64,000 bases of DNA from JBFMEX01 sp040752215 (GCA_040752215.1 JBFMEX010000007.1:30615-94614); one strand, 5' to 3'. Shown: positions 1 to 9,071, counted from the stretch's first letter. Made by a program: numbers and translations. The notes: generated by a model not told the origin, from the sequence alone.

Positions 1-225
1 GACGCCAAGTCGCTGCTGCAGGAATGGGCCCAGGGCCAGGGCCTGCCGTTGCCCGAGTACGTCGAGGTGGCCCGCAAGGGCCCCGATCACGCGCCGCATT
101 TCACCGCCGAGGTGCGCATTCCTGGCCGCCCGGCGGCGCGCGGGGAGGGCGCCTCGAAGCGCGCGGCGGAGCAGGCCGCGGCCCGCGTCGCATTGTCCCG
201 CGAGGGAGTCGAGAGCGCATCGTGA
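1..225 (+). CDS. rnc: Ribonuclease III, C-terminal dsRNA-binding domain (5' truncated by window)
   Basis: Only the last 74 codons are in the window, open in frame 1 from the first base. The visible part matches the double-stranded RNA-binding domain at the end of RNase III: a helix beginning with DAKSLLQEW, a central strand with the sequence ARKGPDHAPHFT, and an alanine-rich C-terminal helix starting at GASKRAAEQAA. RNase III cuts double-stranded rRNA precursors and structured mRNAs. The stop codon overlaps the GTG start of era (GTGA), so the two genes are translationally coupled, as in the usual rnc-era operon. The catalytic domain lies upstream of the window and cannot be checked. Confidence 0.93.
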   Translation, partial: DAKSLLQEWAQGQGLPLPEYVEVARKGPDHAPHFTAEVRIPGRPAARGEGASKRAAEQAAARVALSREGVESAS

Positions 226-1157
226 CGGAGGAGAGCTGCAAGCCGGGCGACGACGCTGCGGAGCGCCGCTGCGGCTTCATCGCCGTGATCGGTGCGCCCA
301 ATGCCGGCAAGTCGACGCTCGTCAACCGCCTCGTCGGCGCCAAGGTGACAATCGTCAGCCACAAGGTGCAGACGACGCGAGCGCCGGTGCGCGGCATCGC
401 CATCCACGGCGCAAGCCAGCTCGTGTTCATCGATACCCCCGGCATCTTCCGTCCGCGCCGCCGGCTCGATCGGGCGATGGTCGAGGCGGCCTGGGGCGGT
501 GCCGGCGACGCCGACGTCGTCGCGCTGATCGTCGACGTCGCCAAGGGCTTGGACGAGGACACGCACCGCATTCTCGACAAGCTGAGAGGGCAGTCGCGGC
601 GGATGGTGCTGATCCTCAACAAGGTCGATCGCGTCGCCGCCAAGGAGAAGCTGCTCGCGCTGGTGGCCGAGGTGACGCGAGAGGTCGCATTCGATCGGGT
701 GTTCATGATCTCGGCGCTATCGGGCGACGGCGTCTCGGACCTGCTCGACTATTTGGCCGCGGCGGTGCCGGCCGGCCCCTGGCACTACCCGGAGGACGAG
801 ATCTCCGACCTGCCGTTGCGCCAGCTGGCCGCCGAGATCACTCGCGAGCGCCTCTACCATCGCCTGCACGAGGAGCTCCCCTATGCGGCGACCGTGGAGA
901 CGACGGCGTGGAAGGAGCTGCGTGACGGCTCGGTGCGCATCGAGCAGACCATCTTCGTTGCCCGCGACAGCCAGCGTGCGATCGTGCTCGGCAAGGATGG
1001 CCGCACCATCAAGCAGATCTCGAGCGAGGCCCGCGCGGAGCTTGTGCGCATCGTCGAGAAGCCCGTGCACCTGTTCCTGTTCGTCAAGGTCGCGGAAGGG
1101 TGGGAGCGTGACCCCGAGCGCTACCGCGAGATGGGCCTCGAATTCCCGCCCGAGTAA
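222..1157 (+). CDS. era: GTPase Era, 30S ribosome assembly factor
   Basis: Era binds the 3' end of 16S rRNA and acts as a checkpoint in small-subunit maturation. The protein has the G1 loop GAPNAGKS near residues 24-31, DTPGI as G3 and NKVD as G4, then a C-terminal KH domain (VLGKDGRTIKQIS). The GTG at 222 was chosen because it overlaps the rnc stop in the arrangement GTGA and gives 311 residues, a normal length for Era. A reading frame open further upstream (from base 24) only shadows rnc. Confidence 0.95.
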   Translation: MTEESCKPGDDAAERRCGFIAVIGAPNAGKSTLVNRLVGAKVTIVSHKVQTTRAPVRGIAIHGASQLVFIDTPGIFRPRRRLDRAMVEAAWGGAGDADVVALIVDVAKGLDEDTHRILDKLRGQSRRMVLILNKVDRVAAKEKLLALVAEVTREVAFDRVFMISALSGDGVSDLLDYLAAAVPAGPWHYPEDEISDLPLRQLAAEITRERLYHRLHEELPYAATVETTAWKELRDGSVRIEQTIFVARDSQRAIVLGKDGRTIKQISSEARAELVRIVEKPVHLFLFVKVAEGWERDPERYREMGLEFPPE

Positions 1158-1259
1158 GGTTTCCACGCCGACCGGCCCCACCGCACCGGCGCTTCGTGCT
1201 ATGAGCCGAGGACGGGCCGGACACCGTGCCGGCATCCGGTGGCGGAGCAAGGTGCCTCC

Positions 1260-1601
1260 ATGTCCAGAGCAGCCGCAATCCTCGCCGCGATCGGCCTCGC
1301 CATCGTATCGACCGCGCCGGCCGGGGCCGCAGTGCGCTCATGCAAGCCGGCGGTCGCCAGCGGCCCGTTCGTGGCCGATGCCGAGATCGAGGCGCGCAAG
1401 AGGGCACTCGCAGGCTGGGTCGAGAAGGCCGCCAGCCACGGCGTCGCCTTCACCAGCTGGCGGCTCGCCGACCAGCGTTCGATCCGCTGCCTGGCGAGGT
1501 CCGAAGGCGGGGTCGCGTGCGTCGCTGCAGGCGCGCCTTGCCGTATCGAGCACGTGCCGCCGCTGTCGAAGGGCAAGGGTCGGCTGGCGACGGCCGAATG
1601 A
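1260..1601 (+). CDS. Small secreted protein of unknown function
   Basis: The predicted protein has 113 residues. It starts with a clear signal peptide (MSRAAAILAAIGLAIVSTAPAGAA) and leaves a mature chain of about 90 residues with four cysteines, suggesting two disulfides in the periplasm. The ATG at 1260 is preferred over the ATG at 1239 because it places the positively charged signal-peptide start at the N-terminus. It sits between era and recO, where it interrupts the common era-recO adjacency. I do not recognise the family. Confidence 0.6.
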   Translation: MSRAAAILAAIGLAIVSTAPAGAAVRSCKPAVASGPFVADAEIEARKRALAGWVEKAASHGVAFTSWRLADQRSIRCLARSEGGVACVAAGAPCRIEHVPPLSKGKGRLATAE

Positions 1602-1801
1602 TCGTCAAGTCAGCGTTGAACCTCTTACGCCGCCGCTGCGACTGATGCTGTGAACGGCGGCCGAAGAGCTGCGCCGGCGAAGGGAGCGAGACCCCCGTCC
1701 CCACCCCCGCGCCCCTCCGCGCGCGCCCGGCCGCCGTTCGCCCATTTTTCGATCGCCTGCCGGTGGTCGCATCGGCGCCGAGACTCCGCTACAACCCCGC
1801 C

Positions 1802-2554
1802 ATGAACTGGACTGATGAAGGCATCGTGCTCTCGGTGCGCCCGCACGGCGAGACCGCGGCGGTGGTGGAGCTTTTCACTCGCGCGCACGGCCGCCATCTG
1901 GCGCTGGTGCACGGCGGACGCTCGCGTCGCACGCGACCGGTCTTGCAGATCGGCAATCATGTCGACGTGACGTGGAAGGGCCGCCTCGCCGAGCAGTTGG
2001 GGCATGCGAGGGTTGATCTGCGCCGCGGCTATGCCGCCGAGGCGATGAGCGAGGAGACGGCGCTCGCTGGGCTGACCACGATCGCCGCGCTGCTGCGCCT
2101 GCTGCCGGAGCGCGATCCGCACCCGAGCCTCTATGAGGTGACGCTGTTCGTGCTCGGCTTCCTCGACGACGACAGCGTGTGGCCGGCGCTGCTGGTGCGC
2201 TGGGAGATGGCGCTGCTCGACGAGCTCGGCTACGGCCTCGACCTCGGCACTTGTGCGGCGACCGGCGCCAACGATGCGCTCGTCTACGTCTCGCCCAAGT
2301 CGGGCCGCGCGATCTCCGCCTCCGCCGGCGAGCCCTATCGCGACAAGCTGCTGACTCTGCCGGGGTTCCTGGTCAAGGGCCGGCAGGCGCCGCCGACCTC
2401 GCGCGACGTGCTCGACGGCCTCGCGCTCGGTCGCTTCTTCCTCGAGCGCCGCGTGCTCGGCCCCCGCGGGCTGCCTTTGCCCGAGGCGCTCCAGCGGCTC
2501 GAGACGCTGTTGGCGCGCGACTCGAAGGAGCCGTCCGGAGTGATCGCGCCGTAA
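1802..2554 (+). CDS. recO: DNA repair protein RecO
   Basis: RecO loads RecA onto SSB-coated single-stranded DNA in the RecFOR pathway. The 250-residue product has the N-terminal OB fold (WTDEGIVLSVRPHGETAAVVELFT) and the helical C-terminal domain with RWEMALLDELGYGLDL and a following single cysteine. The zinc-binding cysteine set seen in some RecO proteins is not complete here, as is common in alphaproteobacteria. The ATG at 1802 gives the conserved start MNWTDEGIVL. The position after rnc-era is the standard alphaproteobacterial order. Confidence 0.92.
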   Translation: MNWTDEGIVLSVRPHGETAAVVELFTRAHGRHLALVHGGRSRRTRPVLQIGNHVDVTWKGRLAEQLGHARVDLRRGYAAEAMSEETALAGLTTIAALLRLLPERDPHPSLYEVTLFVLGFLDDDSVWPALLVRWEMALLDELGYGLDLGTCAATGANDALVYVSPKSGRAISASAGEPYRDKLLTLPGFLVKGRQAPPTSRDVLDGLALGRFFLERRVLGPRGLPLPEALQRLETLLARDSKEPSGVIAP

Positions 2555-2565
2555 GCGACCGCCCG

Positions 2566-4566
2566 CTAGCGCTGCGCCGAGGTCGCACTGCCGAAGGTCA
2601 TCGTCTTGTCGATGTCGCGGGCGTGCTCGCGCACGTAGCCGGCCCTGAGATGGGCGCGATCGTAGTGGACCAGCCTGCCGTCCTCGGTGCGCGTGCGGCA
2701 CTGCGTCTCGTCGCAGAGCCACTCCATGGGATCGATGATGCCCGCGCCGGTCGCATTGGCGATGGCGACCAGCGCATCGCGGATCGGCAGCCAGTTGGCA
2801 TCGGCATTCCGGCGCGGAGTGTCGCGGATGATGATGTCGGTGCTGCCGTCGAGCCGGCGCTCCAGCCAGCCAGTCGGTGCGCGCCCCAGCGGGATCTGGA
2901 GCACGATCCAGACCTCTTTGCCGGCCGCCCGCATCTCGCCGACCATCGCCCGCAGCCGACCGAAGATCTGAGCGGCCTCAGGAGTGCCGATGCGCGGCGG
3001 GGGCGCCGGCGCGCCGCCGTCGATGCTGATCTGCCCGGTCAGGAAGTGGCCGCGCCAATTGGCTGACAGCACGACCGTCCGGATCGTCGGGTCGCGGGCC
3101 AGCTCGGCCACCTTCTGTGCGAAGCCCTGGCAGCGGGGACTGTCGGAGCGCGCCACCCCGGGAATGGGCGGACAGCCGCCGATGGTAGCGAAGATCACGG
3201 TCTGGCGCTCCGGCGCCGCTCGCGCCAGCACCTCGACGCGTGGCCAGTACTGCTCGACGTTGCTGTCGCCGAAGAACAGCACCTTGTCGGTCCCGCTGCC
3301 GTACGTGTAGAGGCGAATGCCAGAGGGAGCATTCACCCTGGTCATCGCGCCCGGGTAACTCCAGTCGCCGGCCGCGGCGGAGATGTCGGCGTACTCCGGC
3401 GCATCGAGGCGCGGGCGCAGCGCTCCAACGGCGGTCATGAGCCCGAGCCCGAGGCAGACGATCGATCCTGCCATCAAGGTCGCCGGCACAGTCACCGTCC
3501 GCGCGTGACGCAGCGGTCGCTCGAGCAGGAGATAGGTCGCCGTCGCCAGCACGATCGCGAGTGCGACTGCGGTGGCACGCACGCCCGGCTCGTCGATCGC
3601 GCCGACGATGGTCGGGAACGCGAGCAGCGGCCAGTGCCAGAGATACAGCGGATAGCTGATCAGCCCGACGAAGACGACCGGGGAGTGCGACAGCAGCCAG
3701 CGGTTGACCGGCGCCTCGGGCCCGGCGGCGATGATCAGCGCCGCGCCGAGGCAGGGGATCAGCGCCCAGGCGCCGGGATAGGGGACGTCGCGGCTCAAGC
3801 CGAACGTCGCCGCCAGGATCAGCGCGAGGCCAAGGACCGAGGCGACGACGGTTAGACCACGCGCGCCGAGGCCGAGTACGCCGGCACGCGACAGGAGCTT
3901 CTGCCGGAACTCGTTGGGGGCGTAGAGATTGAAGAACGCGATCAGCGCGCCGAGGCCGAGCTCCCAGAATCGGTTCTGCGGCAGGAAGAACGCGGCCGCC
4001 GGATCGCGCCGGATGGTGATCACGTTGGCAACCAGTGACACCGCGGTGATCAGCGCGAGCACCATCAGCAGCCGCCGCCGTCCGGCGACAACCAGCAGCA
4101 GGATGGGCCAGACGATGTAGAACTGCTCCTCGACCGCGAGCGACCACAGGTGCAGCAGCGGCTTCTCTTCGGCGGCGGTGTCGAAGTAGCCGGATTCCTC
4201 CTTGAGGGTGAAATTGATGTAATAAAGCGCGCCGGCGGCGATGTGCCGGCCGAGCGCCGCTTGTTCGTGCGGTAGCAGGTAGTACCACCCGGCCGTTGCG
4301 GTCGCGGCCAGCACGACGATCAGCGCCGGGAACAGTCGGCGGATGCGCCGGGCGTAGAAGCCGATCAGAGAGAAGCGGCCCTGGTCGCGCTCGGTGAGGA
4401 TGATGCTCGAGATCAGGAAGCCGGAGATGACGAAGAACAGGTCGACGCCGACGAAGCCGCCGGGCACTAGCGCTGGGGCGGCATGATAGGCGACCACCGC
4501 TGTGACCGCGACGGCGCGCAGCCCGTCGATGTCGGGCCGGTAGACGAGTGGGCCGGGCTCGCGCAT
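2566..4566 (-). CDS. Membrane acyltransferase (OafA/YrhL type) fused to SGNH domain
   Basis: The 666-residue protein begins with the acyltransferase-3 signature (YRPDIDGLRAVAV, then VVAYHA with the catalytic-type histidine and FFVISGFLIS). About ten membrane segments fill roughly residues 1-390. The C-terminal 250 residues are a periplasmic SGNH-type esterase/transferase domain with FFGDSN near its start and YDRAHL near its end. Proteins of this layout O-acetylate lipopolysaccharide O-antigen, peptidoglycan or exopolysaccharide. The substrate here is not shown. The gene converges on recO with only 11 bases between the stop codons. It could decorate a surface polysaccharide, but no link to the Pel locus 8 kb away is demonstrated. 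Confidence 0.9.
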   Translation of the reverse strand: MREPGPLVYRPDIDGLRAVAVTAVVAYHAAPALVPGGFVGVDLFFVISGFLISSIILTERDQGRFSLIGFYARRIRRLFPALIVVLAATATAGWYYLLPHEQAALGRHIAAGALYYINFTLKEESGYFDTAAEEKPLLHLWSLAVEEQFYIVWPILLLVVAGRRRLLMVLALITAVSLVANVITIRRDPAAAFFLPQNRFWELGLGALIAFFNLYAPNEFRQKLLSRAGVLGLGARGLTVVASVLGLALILAATFGLSRDVPYPGAWALIPCLGAALIIAAGPEAPVNRWLLSHSPVVFVGLISYPLYLWHWPLLAFPTIVGAIDEPGVRATAVALAIVLATATYLLLERPLRHARTVTVPATLMAGSIVCLGLGLMTAVGALRPRLDAPEYADISAAAGDWSYPGAMTRVNAPSGIRLYTYGSGTDKVLFFGDSNVEQYWPRVEVLARAAPERQTVIFATIGGCPPIPGVARSDSPRCQGFAQKVAELARDPTIRTVVLSANWRGHFLTGQISIDGGAPAPPPRIGTPEAAQIFGRLRAMVGEMRAAGKEVWIVLQIPLGRAPTGWLERRLDGSTDIIIRDTPRRNADANWLPIRDALVAIANATGAGIIDPMEWLCDETQCRTRTEDGRLVHYDRAHLRAGYVREHARDIDKTMTFGSATSAQR

Positions 4567-4658
4567 GTGGTGACGTCTTCCCCCGAGAGACCGCCGCTCT
4601 CATGGCACGGCGAGCTTGTCGGCGGCAAGTCGCGGCCGGGTCGCGCCGCCGGCCGGCC

Positions 4659-5405
4659 CTACCGCACCGTCTTGCGCGCTGCGACATCGACGACGATACC
4701 GCGCGCGGCGTCCTCCTTGAGCGTATAGACGAGCCCGTCGCGCGCCTCGTAGCGGGCGGCGAGGGTCTTGGGCCCGTCCTGCGCTGCCGCCTCGAACGAG
4801 ATCCAGCCCGGCTCGCAGGTCTCGTGGGTGACGGCGTGATGCGGGGGCAGCTCGTGCCGCTCCCCGGCGAATGTGTAGCCGACCGACCGTTTCGAGCCGT
4901 TGGAGATCTGGAACTTCAACGCCAGCGACTGCGGCCGGCCGAGCAGCTGCACGGTGACGAATTTCGGGTGGGCGTCCGGCGCCCGCACGACCGCGATGCC
5001 GATCTCGGTGACGTGCGGGGCGACGAGGTTGTCGCGATGGCCGGGCGAGTTGATCCACCCCTCCACCGCCTGTCGCGCCAATGCCCGGCTCTCGAAGCCG
5101 CGGCTGTCGAGGTTGAGCGACAGGTTCTCGGCGATTGCGCACATCTGGTAGCCGGCGCTCTTCGCCCGCTCGCCCGGCTCGCGCCCGTCGGCGGTGTGCG
5201 AGAAGTCCTTGGCTCGGGCGAGATAGTCGGCGTACTGGCGCGCCGCCTTCTGCAACGCGACGTTGAGCGCGACCGCACCGCGGCCTACCTCGGCGCGGTA
5301 GGCGTTGGTCATCTCGAGGATCGCGGCCTCGACCTTGGCGATGTCGGGAAGATCGGGGCTCAAGCGTCGGCTCGCTGCGTGTCGGGAACGAATGACCGCC
5401 AACAA
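4659..5405 (-). CDS. CAP-domain (SCP/PR-1) protein, probably frameshifted at its N-terminus
   Basis: The frame encodes a CAP domain: AARQYADYLA and FSHTADGR in the first half, AENLSLN, and the signature WINSPGHRDNL. About 100 further residues follow that I do not assign. CAP proteins are usually exported, but in this frame the only start is a TTG and there is no signal peptide. In the neighbouring frame an ATG at 5446 overlaps the vapC stop (ATGA) and reads MSLARLPFAAAGG up to a run of seven G (C at 5408-5414 on the plus strand). One extra G would join it to this frame and create a signal-like hydrophobic stretch. I therefore suspect an indel or slippage site and give the unshifted coordinates. 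Confidence 0.75.
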   Translation of the reverse strand: MLAVIRSRHAASRRLSPDLPDIAKVEAAILEMTNAYRAEVGRGAVALNVALQKAARQYADYLARAKDFSHTADGREPGERAKSAGYQMCAIAENLSLNLDSRGFESRALARQAVEGWINSPGHRDNLVAPHVTEIGIAVVRAPDAHPKFVTVQLLGRPQSLALKFQISNGSKRSVGYTFAGERHELPPHHAVTHETCEPGWISFEAAAQDGPKTLAARYEARDGLVYTLKEDAARGIVVDVAARKTVR

Positions 5406-5442
5406 TGCCCCCCCGCCGCGGCAAAGGGAAGGCGGGCCAAGC

Positions 5443-5862
5443 TCATGCCGCGAACTCGGTAAGGTGGATTATACCTGTCAAGTGCCGCGCTTTGTCGAGG
5501 TATGCGCGATCGGCCGTGACGAGCGTCGCTCCGACCTCCAGTGCGACCGCATGATAGAGCGTATCGAAGAGGTGTTGGCGGAGTTGCGAGGCGAGCTGAC
5601 TTGCGTGCCGCAGTACCTGTGTTTCGGCCAGCACACGCGGATTGATCTCGCCGAGCAATTCAAGCGCGGGATCGATATGTCCGGGGAGAAGGCGCGCCAC
5701 GACCGACATGACCTCGACGGTCCAGTGCGGCGGCGCGTACACCTCGGCACGACCGCTGTCGATTGCCTCGAGCAGGGCGGCAGCATGCGCGATGTAGGCC
5801 TCCTCCGGTCGCTCGTTGAGGATCCATTTCACGGCCACGCTGGCATCGATGACGAGCCTCAC
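5443..5862 (-). CDS. PIN-domain toxin, VapC-like ribonuclease
   Basis: The 139-residue protein has the four acidic residues of the PIN nuclease fold: D6 (VIDASVAVKW), E50, D100 (FDTLYHAVA) and D118 (LVTADRAYLD). VapC toxins are Mg-dependent RNases that cut tRNA or rRNA and are held inactive by the VapB partner. The GTG start overlaps the antitoxin stop in the sequence GTGA, so the two are coupled. The nearest relatives appear to be the type II toxins that begin with MxLVIDASVAVKW. The actual RNA target cannot be read from the sequence. Confidence 0.85.
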   Translation of the reverse strand: MRLVIDASVAVKWILNERPEEAYIAHAAALLEAIDSGRAEVYAPPHWTVEVMSVVARLLPGHIDPALELLGEINPRVLAETQVLRHASQLASQLRQHLFDTLYHAVALEVGATLVTADRAYLDKARHLTGIIHLTEFAA

Positions 5863-6092
5863 GGACGTCCGTCCTCGCGCGCCTTCTTGATCTGCTCAGC
5901 AGTGAACCCCGGACTCTTTTCCCGCATCTGACGCATGCGCTCGACGAGGCTCACGTCGCGCCGGCGGCGCTCCTCGTCCTCGATCGCGCGGCGCATCAGC
6001 TTGACGACGATCTCGCTCTTGTTGCGGTCCTTGAACAGCTCGTTGAACCGCTGCTTGACGTCGTCGGGGATCGAGAAGTTCATCGTGGCCAC
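5859..6092 (-). CDS. VapB-like ribbon-helix-helix antitoxin
   Basis: The 77-residue protein begins MATMNFSIPDDVKQRFNELF, a typical ribbon-helix-helix DNA-binding start, followed by a highly charged tail (EDEERRRRD and onwards) expected to wrap around the toxin. It immediately precedes the PIN toxin and shares four bases with it. The GTG at 6092 is preferred because a GGAG lies seven bases upstream. The internal ATG three codons later is an alternative. A perfect palindrome 18 bases upstream is the likely operator through which the pair represses itself. Confidence 0.82.
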   Translation of the reverse strand: MATMNFSIPDDVKQRFNELFKDRNKSEIVVKLMRRAIEDEERRRRDVSLVERMRQMREKSPGFTAEQIKKAREDGRP

Positions 6093-6109
6093 GGGCGGAC
6101 TCCAGCGGC

Positions 6110-6130
6110 ATTGTTGAAACTTTCAACAAT
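6110..6130. promoter_or_regulatory. Palindromic operator of the vapBC-like pair
   Basis: ATTGTTGAAA, one central C, then TTTCAACAAT: a perfect 10-base inverted repeat. It is AT-rich in a GC-rich region and lies 18 bases upstream of the antitoxin start. Autorepression by ribbon-helix-helix antitoxins at such palindromes is established for the family. Its use here is inferred. Confidence 0.7.
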
Positions 6131-6225
6131 GGTACCTGCGTCGGCCTGTGGATGCAACCCGAGGTGGCCGAGAGTGTTACCGGTGCGCTATTGAGCCTTG
6201 GTCGCTCGCACGCTACCCACCCCGC

Positions 6226-8487
6226 ATGAGCGACAAACCGATTCTGCCGGGCTCTGGCCCGATCGAGCCCGTGAGCCTCAAGGAGGCGCTCGAAGAGCGC
6301 TACCTCGCCTATGCGCTATCCACCATCATGGGCCGCGCGCTGCCCGACGTGCGCGACGGGCTGAAGCCCGTGCACCGGCGCATCCTCTATGCGATGCGCG
6401 AGCTGAAGCTCGATCCCAATGCCGGCTACAAGAAATGCGCCAAGATCGTCGGCGAGGTGATGGGCAACTTCCATCCACACGGTGACCAGGCGATCTACGA
6501 TGCGCTGGTGCGCCTCGCCCAGGATTTCGCCGTTCGCTACCCGCTGGTCGACGGGCAGGGCAACTTCGGCAATATCGATGGCGATAACGCCGCCGCCATG
6601 CGCTACACCGAGAGCCGCATGACCGACGTCGCCCAGGGGCTGCTCGAGGGCATCGACGAGGACACGGTCGACTTCCGGGCGACCTACGATGGCACCAACA
6701 AGGAACCGGTGGTGCTGCCGGCCGCGTTCCCGAACCTGCTCGCCAACGGCTCGGTCGGCATCGCCGTCGGCATGGCGACCAGTATCCCGCCGCACAACGT
6801 CGACGAGCTGTGCGCGGCCCTGCTGCATCTCATCAAGCACCCGAACGCGACCATCGAGAAGCTGGTCGAGATGGTACCCGGACCAGACTTCCCGACCGGT
6901 GGAATCGTCGTCGAGCCGAAGGAGCAGATCCTCGAGGCCTACAGGACCGGCCGCGGCGGCTTCCGCCTGCGCGCGCGCTGGGACAAGGAGGAGACGGGGC
7001 GCGGCACTTACCAGATCGTGGTCACCGAGATCCCCTATCAGGTGCAGAAGGCGAAGCTGGTCGAGAAGCTCGCCGAGCTGATGGGCGAGAAGAAGCTGCC
7101 GCTCCTGGCCGACGTGCGCGACGAGAGCGCGGAGGAGGTTCGCCTCGTCCTGGAGCCGAAGAGCCGCTCCGTCGACCCGCTGCTGCTGATGGAGAGCCTG
7201 TTCCGCCTGACCGAGCTCGAGACCCGCGTTCCGCTCAACATGAACGTGATCTCGGGTGGGCAGATCCCCAACGTGCTCAGTCTGCGCGAGGCGCTTCAGC
7301 AGTGGCTCGAGCACCGGGTGGAAGTGCTGGTCCGCCGCTCCGAGTTCCGCCTGAAGAAGATCGAGCACCGGCTCGAGGTGCTCGACGGCTACCTCGTCGC
7401 CTACCTCAACATCGACGAGGTGATCCGCATCGTCCGCTTCGAGGATGAGCCGAAGGCGAAGCTGATGAGCGTCTTCAATCTCACCGAGGTCCAGGCCGAG
7501 GCGATCCTGAACCTGCGCCTCAAATCGCTCTCTCGGCTCGAGGAGATGGAGATCAAGGCCGAGCACGACAAGCTGTCGAAGGAGCGCCGCGAGCTCAAAG
7601 CGCTGCTGAAGAGCGATGATTTGCAGTGGCAGCGGATCGCCGAGGAGGTCAAGGAGACGCGCGAGCGCTATTCCAAGAAGACCCCGCTCGGCCGTCGCCG
7701 AAGCGAGCTGGCCGACGCGCCGGAGATCGACATCGACCTCGACGCGGCGATGACCGAGAAGGAGCCCGTGACCGTGATCCTGTCCGAGAAGGGCTGGATC
7801 CGCGCCATGAAGGGCCACATCGAGGACACCTCCAAGCTCGACTTCAAGCAAGGCGACGGCCTGAAGTGGGCGATCCCCGCCTACACCACCGACAAGCTGC
7901 TGCTGCTCGCCTCCAACGGCAAGTTCTTCACCCTCGAGGCCAAGGATCTGCCGGGCGGGCGCGGGCACGGCGAGCCGGTGCGGCTGATGGTCGATCTCGA
8001 GGCCGACGCCGACGTGGTCGAGGCGTTCGTGCACGAGCCGGGCCGCAAGCTGCTGGTCGCCTCGACCGCCGGCAACGGCTTCCTCGTCGCCGAGGACGAG
8101 GTCGTCGCCGCGACGCGTAAGGGCAAGCAAATCCTGAACGTCGCCGCGCCCGAGGAGGCGCGCGTGTGCGTGCCGGCGGACGGTGACATGGTCGCCACAA
8201 TCGGCGAGAACCGCAAGATGCTGGTGTTCCCGCTCGCCGACGTCAGCGAGCTGGCGCGCGGCAAGGGCGTCATCCTGCAGCGGTTCAAGGACGGCGGCCT
8301 GAGCGACGTGCGCGTGTTCGCCAAGGCCAATGGCTTGACGTGGATCGACAGCGCGGGGCGCACCTTCACGCTCGACGCCAAGGAGCTCCGCGAGTGGATC
8401 GGCGAGCGCGCCCAGGCCGGGCGCGTGGCACCGAAGGGCTTCCCGCGCTCGAACAGGTTCGGCCCCGCCTTCACCCGAGGCTGCTGA
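6226..8487 (+). CDS. parC: DNA topoisomerase IV subunit A
   Basis: ParC is the DNA-cleaving subunit of topoisomerase IV, which unlinks daughter chromosomes. The 753-residue product shows the cleavage region (LPDVRDGLKPVHRRILYAM, then FHPHGDQAIYDALVRLAQDF) and the active-site tyrosine at about residue 127 in RYTESRMT. The C-terminal third is the beta-pinwheel domain, shorter than in GyrA and without a recognisable GyrA box, which fits ParC. The ATG at 6226 gives the normal alphaproteobacterial start. An in-frame ATG at 6148 would add 26 residues with no family resemblance. Confidence 0.94.
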   Translation: MSDKPILPGSGPIEPVSLKEALEERYLAYALSTIMGRALPDVRDGLKPVHRRILYAMRELKLDPNAGYKKCAKIVGEVMGNFHPHGDQAIYDALVRLAQDFAVRYPLVDGQGNFGNIDGDNAAAMRYTESRMTDVAQGLLEGIDEDTVDFRATYDGTNKEPVVLPAAFPNLLANGSVGIAVGMATSIPPHNVDELCAALLHLIKHPNATIEKLVEMVPGPDFPTGGIVVEPKEQILEAYRTGRGGFRLRARWDKEETGRGTYQIVVTEIPYQVQKAKLVEKLAELMGEKKLPLLADVRDESAEEVRLVLEPKSRSVDPLLLMESLFRLTELETRVPLNMNVISGGQIPNVLSLREALQQWLEHRVEVLVRRSEFRLKKIEHRLEVLDGYLVAYLNIDEVIRIVRFEDEPKAKLMSVFNLTEVQAEAILNLRLKSLSRLEEMEIKAEHDKLSKERRELKALLKSDDLQWQRIAEEVKETRERYSKKTPLGRRRSELADAPEIDIDLDAAMTEKEPVTVILSEKGWIRAMKGHIEDTSKLDFKQGDGLKWAIPAYTTDKLLLLASNGKFFTLEAKDLPGGRGHGEPVRLMVDLEADADVVEAFVHEPGRKLLVASTAGNGFLVAEDEVVAATRKGKQILNVAAPEEARVCVPADGDMVATIGENRKMLVFPLADVSELARGKGVILQRFKDGGLSDVRVFAKANGLTWIDSAGRTFTLDAKELREWIGERAQAGRVAPKGFPRSNRFGPAFTRGC

Positions 8488-8585
8488 CAATCCGTCGGTG
8501 TGACCCGGAGCAGCTTGCGCCGGCCCGCGGACTGCGCCATGGGTAGGCGAAGCAACCCATTGGGGCAAACCGGGAATTGTCATCC

Positions 8586-9032
8586 ATGTTGTGGCGTGCC
8601 GCGGTACTCGCCGTCAGCTTGCACGTGGCTCTCTCGGGTGCCGGCGCGGCGCCGGGCGGAGCGTGCAAGAAGGCCGAGTTCGAAGCCGTGGTCGACGACG
8701 CGGCGGCGGCGCTGCGCGACCTCAACCTCGACAACAAGCCCAAGTTTCAGGACAAGCTGCGCCAACTCAAGGACAAGCGCGGCTGGAGCCACGACCAGTT
8801 CCTGGAGCTGGCGGCTCCCTTCGTCAGCGACGACGAGATCTCGGTCTTCGACCGCAAATCGGCGGATCTTCTCACGGAGATCTCGAGTCTCGGCCAGGAA
8901 GGCGCGGAGGCGAAGACGCCGGACTGCGGGCTGCTGCTCGAGCTGCGCGCCCGCATGAAGCTGCTGGTCGAGACCCAGACCGCCAAGTGGAGCTACATGT
9001 TCGACAAGATCGAGAAGGAGCTGTGGAAATAG
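8586..9032 (+). CDS. Secreted protein of unknown function
   Basis: The predicted protein has 148 residues with a signal peptide (MLWRAAVLAVSLHVALSGAGAA) and a mature part that is almost wholly helical and charged (KFQDKLRQLKDKRGW, DKIEKELWK at the end). Two cysteines could pair. A TTG three codons upstream (8577) is an alternative start. It lies between parC and the convergent bpt gene, and the family is not recognised. Confidence 0.6.
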   Translation: MLWRAAVLAVSLHVALSGAGAAPGGACKKAEFEAVVDDAAAALRDLNLDNKPKFQDKLRQLKDKRGWSHDQFLELAAPFVSDDEISVFDRKSADLLTEISSLGQEGAEAKTPDCGLLLELRARMKLLVETQTAKWSYMFDKIEKELWK

Positions 9033-9071
9033 CGCGGAGCGGAACGAGGCGATTTCACGCGCGGCCGCCCG

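Noticed and set aside
1602..1801. Promoter or gene in the gap before recO
   Set aside because: Open frames here are short and of biased composition. The sequence is C-rich without recognisable signals.
6316..8583. A 755-codon open frame antisense to parC
   Set aside because: Composition is dominated by Leu, Asp, Val and Arg repeats caused by GC-rich codons of parC read backwards. No motif and no start-site support.
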